NCBI GenBank assembly: GCA_964401385.1
Contig: CAYNYF010000102.1
Span: 1 to 12,627, forward strand
DNA from: CAYNYF01 sp964401385
GTDB lineage: Bacteria > Planctomycetota > Phycisphaerae > SM23-33
Length of the DNA: 12,627 bases
Direction of reading: 5' to 3'
Within the stretch, counting starts at the first letter, position 1. Each line of letters starts with the position of its first letter. Below the pieces are notes generated by a model. That model searched no databases. It was not told the origin of the DNA and saw nothing but the letters and a program-made list of their open reading frames with translations. Shown here one piece after another: positions 6,147 through 12,627 of this stretch. Both the position numbers and the translations under genes were made by a program.

Positions 6147-6631
6147 CGGGCAGCGCGGCGCCGACAAACGCCGTGAAGGCCGCTGCGCTCGGTCAGGCAG
6201 CCGGGCGGAAGGCAGGCGGGCGCCAGGCAAGCGGGTCCGCCTACGGTTTTCGCACATCCCAGGAAATGAGTCCACGAATGACACGCCTGCCCGCCAGCTC
6301 CCAGGCGGATCAGTCCACGAATTACACTAATTACACGAACTGGAACAACTACAAGAACGCCCATCGTTTTTCTTGAGTGAGTTCCGGCTTATTCGTGTAA
6401 TTCGTGGACTTCTCGGGCGGTGCGGGCATCCCGGCGGCGAGCATGCCGGGCGCAGCGCTCGGGATTGACTTCGACGGCGACACAGCGTTCAATGAACGCA
6501 GAGAGGTGTACCGGACGTCGGGCAAGATCGCTCGCACTCAAGCCTGCGTGGAGACGGCGGAGAAAGACAAGAGCGGGCTTTGGACGACCGTCGCGGCCAT
6601 GGCTGTCTTCCTGATGTGAGACGAGGGCGAG
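6147..6631. other. Gap with GC repeats, three copies of an AT-rich word and a doubtful short frame
   Basis: 6147-6250 is GC-rich with short repeats of GGCAGGCGGGCGCCAGGC type. 6269-6410 carries the AGTCCACGAAT-family repeats listed separately. CCCGGC/GCCGGG (6430-6435/6445-6450) is a further dyad. From about 6443 to 6619 a plus-strand frame reads GIDFDGDTAFNERREVYRTS and on to VAAMAVFLM, ending 12 nt before the nspC start. Its third positions are GC-rich like the real genes, but it has no recognised family and only a poor ribosome site, so it may be a gene fragment or chance. Confidence 0.45.
6269..6410. repeat. AGTCCACGAAT repeat cluster: two direct copies and one inverted
   Basis: AGTCCACGAATGACAC (6269-6284) and AGTCCACGAATTACAC (6312-6327) differ by one base. 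The second is the left arm of a large inverted repeat: 6312-6331 pairs with 6391-6410 at 19 of 20 positions, with a 59-nt loop. The block is AT-rich compared with its surroundings. It has no coding sense and no T-run. The ends suggest a tiny mobile or REP-like unit of 99 bp (6312-6410). Confidence 0.75.
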
Positions 6632-7837
6632 ATGGCACTTGGGAATAGCCGATCCGATGTCGCCGTCCCGGCCATGCTGAGCGAGGCGGCGCTCGAGACG
6701 CCGGCGTTCGTCTACGACGAGGTCGCGATCGCGGCCGCTGCCAGGGGGCTGGCGAACCTGGTTCACCGCTGCGGCGGCAAGGCGCTGTATGCGCTCAAGC
6801 CGCTGTCGCTGCCCGGCGTGCTCGACGTGATGGCGCCGTGGATCGACGGATTTGCCGCCAGCTCGCTCTGCGAAGTTCGGCTTGCCCGTTCGGTCCTCGC
6901 CGGCCGCGGAAGCGTCCACGTCACAACTCCCGGCTTCCGGCCGGACGAGATCGAGGCCATCGCCGAGGTGTGCGACTACATCGCCTTCAATTCGCTGAGC
7001 CAGTGGTCGGCCCTGTCGGGTCGGGTCGCCGACAGAGCCCGCTGCGGACTGCGGGTCAATCCGGGCCTGTCTTTCGTCCCCGACAAGCGGTACGACCCCT
7101 GCCGGCCGCACTCCAAGCTGGGCGTCGGCCTGACAGACCTGGCCGCCTGGGCCCGGGCGGAGCCGGCGGCCATCGACGGACTCACCGGGCTGCACTTCCA
7201 CACCAACTGCGAGGGTCGCAGCTTCCTGCCGCTGCTGGAGACGGTCAGACGGATGGACGAGGCCGTGGGGGGCGTTCTCGGGCGAATCCAGTGGGTGAAC
7301 CTGGGCGGCGGCTATGAATATGGCCAGATCGAAGACGACCAGCCCTTTTCCCAGGCCGTGGGCCTGCTGCGAGACAAGTACCACCTGGAAGTGTTCGTCG
7401 AGCCCGGAGCCGCCCTCGTGCGGGCGAGCTGCTACCTCGTGGCCTCGGTTCTGGACGTCTTCAACGCGGACGGCAGGCGGGTCGCGGTCCTGGACACGAC
7501 CGTCAACCACATGCCGGAGGTCTTCGAGTACCAGTTCGCCCCGCCGGTGGCCGGCGCCAGCGAGACGGGCCCGCACCGGTACGTCCTGGCAGGCTGCACC
7601 TGCCTGGCCGGCGACCTGTTCGGCGAGCACGCTTTCGCCGAGGCCCTGCGGCCCGGCAGCCGCGTCGTATTCACCCAGGCGGGAGCCTACACCCAGGTCA
7701 AGTGGAATTGGTTCAACGGCGTTCGGCCGCCGGCGGTCTACGCCCTGGACGCCGATCGTCAGCTCACGGTCAGGAAACGCCCTGACTACGCTGATTTCCT
7801 TCGTCAGTACGGAGACGAGGTCCATGCAACTCACTGA
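6632..7837 (+). CDS. nspC: Carboxynorspermidine/carboxyspermidine decarboxylase
   Basis: The 401-residue product is a fold-type III PLP enzyme that decarboxylates carboxyspermidine or carboxynorspermidine, the last step of the alternative polyamine route. Family landmarks: TPAFVYDE at the start of the barrel; the PLP lysine in YALKPLS (K56); FNSLSQW; LRVNPGLSF and HSKLGVG; HFHTNCEG (H190); the phosphate-binding NLGGGYEY (225-227); EPGAAL (257-262); and the active-site AGCTCLAGD (C324, D328). The closing segment GAYTQVKWNWFNGVRPP (351-367) is nearly diagnostic for NspC among group IV decarboxylases. The start has GAGGG 4 nt upstream; ATG 6674 is an alternative. The partner that makes its substrate, carboxy(nor)spermidine dehydrogenase, is not in the window. 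The stop overlaps the next gene by 14 nt. Confidence 0.94.
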   Translation: MALGNSRSDVAVPAMLSEAALETPAFVYDEVAIAAAARGLANLVHRCGGKALYALKPLSLPGVLDVMAPWIDGFAASSLCEVRLARSVLAGRGSVHVTTPGFRPDEIEAIAEVCDYIAFNSLSQWSALSGRVADRARCGLRVNPGLSFVPDKRYDPCRPHSKLGVGLTDLAAWARAEPAAIDGLTGLHFHTNCEGRSFLPLLETVRRMDEAVGGVLGRIQWVNLGGGYEYGQIEDDQPFSQAVGLLRDKYHLEVFVEPGAALVRASCYLVASVLDVFNADGRRVAVLDTTVNHMPEVFEYQFAPPVAGASETGPHRYVLAGCTCLAGDLFGEHAFAEALRPGSRVVFTQAGAYTQVKWNWFNGVRPPAVYALDADRQLTVRKRPDYADFLRQYGDEVHATH

Positions 7838-9164
7838 GAAAGAGGTCCGGATCCCCCGGCCCGGACAGGATGTCAGCCTGATCGGCTACTTCGAGCGGGA
7901 GGTTGGCCAGCATCTTCCGGCCGGCGCCGTGCCGGTTCGCTTCGTCGTGACGCGCACGACGCAGAAGGAGCACCACTGCGAGGTGGGCGTTCTGACGGGG
8001 CTTGAAGGCTTCGGCGGCGGCGTGCCCGGTTCGATCTTCGAGTTCCGCCCGCGCCCGGGCGAGAGCGCCGAGCAGTTCAACGCCGTCCTGCTCGTCCCGA
8101 CCGGCATCGGCGCCGAGATCGGCGGCCATGCCGGCGACGCCGGCCCGGTCGCCAGACTGCTCGCGGCCGTGTGCGACAACCTGATAACGCATCCCAACGT
8201 CGTCAACGCCTCCGACATCAACGAACTGCCCGACAACGCCCTGTACGTCGAAGGCAGCGTCATCTGCCGGCTGCTCATGGGCACCGCGGCCATCCGAAAA
8301 GTCCGCTCCAACCGGGTCCTGCTCGTCATCGACGAGCACCCGGAGCGCCAGATCAGCGATCTCGTGATCAATTCCGCCTCCGCGGCACGGGCGACGCTCG
8401 GGATGGACTGCCCCGGCGTGGTCAAGATGGATCCTCGCGTGCGCCTGCGGGCGGAGCGGTCCTCTTCCGGCAGCGCCGTGGGGCGCATTGAAGGCCTGGA
8501 GCGACTGTGCGAGCTGCTGCGCCGGCGCCGCGGCGAGTACGACGCGGTGGCCCTGGCGACGCTGATCGAGGTGCCCGAGGGAACCCATCAGGAGTACTTC
8601 CGCTCCGACGGCGGCATGGTCAACCCCTGGGGCGGTGTCGAGGCCATGCTCACCCACGCGGTGTCCATGCTCCTGGAGGTGCCTTCCGCGCACGCGCCCA
8701 TGATGGAATCGATGGAGATGCTCGCCACCAGGTTCGGCGTGGTCGATCCGCGCATGGCCGCCGAGGCGGTTTCCGTATGTTTCCTGCACTGCGTGCTGAA
8801 GGGCCTGCACCGCGCCCCGCGGATTGTGAGAAGCGCCGCCGACTTCGGACAGGCGGGCGTGCTGAGCGCTGCGGACGTGTCCTGCCTGGTGATCCCCGAC
8901 GGATGCGTGGGCCTGCCGACCCTGGCGGCCTGCCAGATGGGCATTCCCGTGATCGCCGTTCGGGAGAACCGCAACGTCATGAGGAACGACCTGGAATCCC
9001 TTCCCTTCGCCCCGGGCAAGCTGTTCGTTGTGGACAACTATCTCGAGGCCGCCGGCATCATGGCGTCCATGAAGGCCGGGGTCCCGCCGGAGGCGGTCCG
9101 GCGCCCGCTGAGCGGGACGCGCGTGTCCGTATCCGCGACGGGCAAGCCCGCGCGCGTCGGCTAG
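7824..9164 (+). CDS. DUF3326 family protein, coupled to nspC
   Basis: The product is 446 residues. The ATG at 7824 lies inside the end of nspC (14-nt overlap), preceded by GACGAGG, which suggests translational coupling. The core matches what I know as DUF3326, a conserved family of unknown function: LVPTGIGAEIGGHAGDAGPV (90-109), ITHPNVVNASDINELPDNAL (121-140), YVEGSVICRLLMG (141-153), SAARATLGMDCP (186-197), SAVGRIEGLERL (217-228) and VNPWGGVEAMLTH (266-278). The Gly-rich loop suggests nucleotide or cofactor binding but is not a P-loop. The C-terminal third (from about 350) reads LVIPDGCVGLPTLAACQMGI and PVIAVRENRN. No signal peptide or membrane segment is seen, so it is cytoplasmic. The overlap with a polyamine decarboxylase is the only clue to function. 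Confidence 0.82.
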   Translation: MQLTEKEVRIPRPGQDVSLIGYFEREVGQHLPAGAVPVRFVVTRTTQKEHHCEVGVLTGLEGFGGGVPGSIFEFRPRPGESAEQFNAVLLVPTGIGAEIGGHAGDAGPVARLLAAVCDNLITHPNVVNASDINELPDNALYVEGSVICRLLMGTAAIRKVRSNRVLLVIDEHPERQISDLVINSASAARATLGMDCPGVVKMDPRVRLRAERSSSGSAVGRIEGLERLCELLRRRRGEYDAVALATLIEVPEGTHQEYFRSDGGMVNPWGGVEAMLTHAVSMLLEVPSAHAPMMESMEMLATRFGVVDPRMAAEAVSVCFLHCVLKGLHRAPRIVRSAADFGQAGVLSAADVSCLVIPDGCVGLPTLAACQMGIPVIAVRENRNVMRNDLESLPFAPGKLFVVDNYLEAAGIMASMKAGVPPEAVRRPLSGTRVSVSATGKPARVG

Positions 9165-9178
9165 CGTCCGATTTCCTC

Positions 9179-9206
9179 TTGACGCGCCGAGGGTATAAGA
9201 TAGGAT
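9179..9206 (+). promoter_or_regulatory. Candidate promoter for the PEP-CTERM gene
   Basis: TTGACG (9179-9184), 16 nt, TAGGAT (9201-9206) form a plausible -35/-10 pair in the 176-nt gap after the DUF3326 gene. A competing AT-rich hexamer, TATAAG (9194-9199), is too close to that -35. The inferred leader is about 130 nt. Confidence 0.35.
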
Positions 9207-9340
9207 GATGGCCGGATCGGGGGACACGCGTCGCTGCTCGGAGGTCAGTTTCGCTCGATCGCTCAGGAGTGAGAGTACGTGCTGCCGAGGCGGGCCGAGC
9301 CACAGCCCGAAGGGTTGTCAGAAACTGAAGGAGCGGAACC

Positions 9341-10012
9341 GTGAACGCGCCCAACGCTGTGGTGACGGTGCTGGCAATACTGGCGATGATACCGGTGGCG
9401 GCCGCCGACAGCATCACGATCGATCCGGACGCCTTTGCACCCGAGACGGTGCTGAACAACGCCTTCCCCAACGTCGTCCTCACGGCGGAAGGCGACAATC
9501 TCGTGAATGCAAACGTCCTGGCCCTCGACTCACAATGGACCAGCACCGGCTCCAGGGTGTTCGGGCACACCTCGCCGGGGTACTTCCCCGAGGACCGGTT
9601 GCAGTGGGGAAATGGTTTCGGCAACCGGCTGCGAGTTGATTTCGCCGTCGGGGCTATCAGCGTCTCCCTGGACTTCATCGCCGACGATTCCGACGATGAC
9701 AACGCCTTGCTCAGGGCCTTCGACGCCCAGGGCGGTCTTATCGACACCGCGATCTCCACGGGCACCTATTGCGAAGGCGAAATCGTTACGCTTACAGTCG
9801 CCGGGCCGCACATCGCTTACGTTGAGGCCGCCCCGGACCCCGGGGGCGGAGCAGCCTGGCGACTGGATCATCTTGTCTACGACCCGGTGCCCGAGCCGGC
9901 CACGCTTTGCCTGCTGGCCGTTGGCGCCTGGCTGTGCCTGCCCGGCCCGCGCAGGCGGATGCCGCTTACCCGCCGGAGTACCCGCCCGCCTGCGCCGGGG
10001 GCCCGGCGTTGA
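9341..10012 (+). CDS. PEP-CTERM sorting-signal surface protein
   Basis: The product is 223 residues with a GTG start fixed by a strong AAGGAG (9328-9333) 7 nt upstream. The N-terminal signal peptide (VVTVLAILAMIPVAAADS) is followed by a beta-rich domain of about 150 residues with DFAVGAISVSLDFIADDSDD, resembling small jelly-roll domains common in PEP-CTERM proteins. A C-terminal VPEPATL (183-189), a hydrophobic segment (CLLAVGAWLCLPG) and PRRR (203-206) make the PEP-CTERM signal, which exosortase (not in this window) recognises for transfer to the cell surface or exopolysaccharide. Unusually, 17 further residues (MPLTRRSTRPPAPGARR) follow the arginine cluster, where most family members end within a few residues. 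No enzymatic motif is visible. Confidence 0.88.
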   Translation: MNAPNAVVTVLAILAMIPVAAADSITIDPDAFAPETVLNNAFPNVVLTAEGDNLVNANVLALDSQWTSTGSRVFGHTSPGYFPEDRLQWGNGFGNRLRVDFAVGAISVSLDFIADDSDDDNALLRAFDAQGGLIDTAISTGTYCEGEIVTLTVAGPHIAYVEAAPDPGGGAAWRLDHLVYDPVPEPATLCLLAVGAWLCLPGPRRRMPLTRRSTRPPAPGARR

Positions 10013-10217
10013 TCGGCGTCGGGCGTGGTTTTGGGGCCGGATTGCGGCCTGCCAAATTAGCGCCCGGAGGATGGTCTGCGGCCGATTTGACACATCCGGC
10101 GTCGGGTGCTTCGAAGTAAGTCCTGTTTTAACAGTCTATTAGTGTGGTGGCACGCCGCTTGCTCCGACTTACTGTTGTATTGGTACGGTTGGATTGTATC
10201 CACGATAGGAGCAGACA
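10013..10217 (+). promoter_or_regulatory. dnaK upstream region: strong ribosome site, no CIRCE
   Basis: TAGGAG (10207-10212) lies just before the dnaK ATG and is a strong ribosome site. A small dyad CTGTT-TT-AACAG (10123-10134) with following T/A-rich bases could be a weak end for the PEP-CTERM transcript. I searched for the CIRCE operator (TTAGCACTC-N9-GAGTGCTAA) and for a clear heat-shock sigma promoter and found neither; TTGTAT at 10175-10180 and 10194-10199 are AT-rich candidates only. Confidence 0.4.
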
Positions 10218-12140
<1,923 letters not shown>

Positions 12141-12213
12141 ACTCGGCCGCGGACCGCCGGCGCCCGGTGGCTTCCGCGGCCGCGTCCGCCGGCCCGAGCA
12201 ATCGCTTGAGCCG

Positions 12214-12256
12214 AAAGAAATGGCCCGCCAACCTGGCGCTGCGGGCTTTTTCTTTT
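12214..12256 (+). terminator. Intrinsic terminator after dnaK
   Basis: GCCCGC (12223-12228) pairs with GCGGGC (12241-12246), followed directly by TTTTTCTTTT (12247-12256). An A-rich tract (AAAGAAA, 12214-12220) precedes the stem and can pair with the T-run, so it could act in both directions. An inner alternative stem CGCCA/TGGCG (12226-12230/12234-12238) is also possible. It separates dnaK from the next gene. Confidence 0.9.
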
Positions 12257-12320
12257 GCGCGGGCGGAAGAGTCGATAAGATTGCGGCCCGGCGAAAGCGA
12301 CGCCCAAGGGAGAAAGCGGC

Positions 12321-12627
12321 ATGTACGAGATCGGCGAGGCGGAAATCCGCGCGGTCGCGAAGGTCATCCGCAGCGGCAAGCTGATGCGGGACTTCGGCGG
12401 CCAGGGCGGGTGGTGCGAGCGGTTCGAGGCGGCCCTGGCCGAGAAGGTGGGCGTCAAGTACGCCCTGACCACGTGCAGCGGCACGACGGCCCTGATCGGC
12501 TGCCTGCTGGGGCTGGGGGTCGGCCCGGGCGATGAGGTGATCGTGCCGGCCTATACCTTCATCGCCACGGCCCTGGCGCCGCTGGCGGTGGGCGCGATTC
12601 CGATCATCGCCGAGATCGACGAGACGC
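12321..12627 (+). CDS. DegT/DnrJ/EryC1 family aminotransferase, N-terminal part
   Basis: The window cuts this gene after 102 codons; a full member is usually about 370-400 residues. The family makes amino sugars by PLP-dependent transamination of nucleotide-linked keto sugars, used in surface polysaccharides and glycans. The visible part matches its N-terminus: an opening IGEAEIRAVAKVIRSGKL, the cofactor-binding CSGTTALIGCLLGLGVGPGD and EVIVPAYTFIATALAPLAVG, then IPIIAEID. The PLP lysine lies beyond the end. The start has AAGGGAG (12306-12312) 8 nt upstream. The substrate cannot be told from this part. A GATAAGAT sequence (12274-12281) may be the -10 of its promoter, just after the dnaK terminator. 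Confidence 0.92.
   Translation, partial: MYEIGEAEIRAVAKVIRSGKLMRDFGGQGGWCERFEAALAEKVGVKYALTTCSGTTALIGCLLGLGVGPGDEVIVPAYTFIATALAPLAVGAIPIIAEIDET

Noticed and set aside
7314..9164. An earlier start for the DUF3326 gene inside nspC
   Set aside because: The extra N-terminus is an out-of-frame reading of nspC; ATG 7824 has a ribosome site and gives a sensible protein.
7770..9227. A 485-codon minus-strand frame opposite the DUF3326 gene, and a similar one opposite nspC (6389-7834)
   Set aside because: Antisense shadows of well-supported genes; no ribosome site or recognisable domain.

Overview
The window reads as a piece of a high-GC bacterial chromosome, most likely from the Planctomycetota (Phycisphaerae-like). 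The pointers are a PEP-CTERM surface protein, a lipoprotein-type parallel beta-helix protein, the tail of a PQQ-type beta-propeller gene, a carboxynorspermidine decarboxylase, and gaps full of short GC-rich dyad repeats. The lineage is an inference from gene content and style; no rRNA or other direct marker is present.

Layout. 1-507 is noncoding and repeat-rich: a 68-bp tandem repeat, then several small hairpins, each attached to a GTAGGG (or CCCTAC) head. 508-1698 (minus) encodes a secreted beta-helix lipoprotein. 1815-1895 (minus) is an orphan C-terminal tail of a PQQ-like beta-propeller protein. 1896-2588 (minus) is an exported isochorismatase-fold protein whose catalytic cysteine is replaced by alanine. 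2589-3111 has no intact gene. 3112-4971 is typA/bipA. 5295-6146 is a four-helix membrane protein of unknown role. 6147-6631 is a gap carrying three copies of a 16-20 bp AT-rich word, two direct and one inverted. 6632-7837 (nspC) and 7824-9164 (DUF3326 family) overlap by 14 nt and look translationally coupled. 9341-10012 is a PEP-CTERM protein, 10218-12140 is dnaK with a clear intrinsic terminator after it, and 12321 onward is the N-terminal quarter to third of a DegT/DnrJ/EryC1 aminotransferase cut by the window end.

How the genes work together. Most units look monocistronic. typA (ribosome-associated GTPase) and dnaK (Hsp70) are housekeeping or stress functions. The only strong functional link is nspC with the DUF3326 gene: a PLP decarboxylase of the alternative spermidine/norspermidine route joined to a conserved protein of unknown function. 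The most unusual points are that pair, the Cys-less isochorismatase-like protein beside a truncated PQQ gene, and the repeat families in the gaps, where the hairpin fold is kept while the stem sequence changes. I saw no CRISPR array, tRNA, rRNA, transposase or phage gene.
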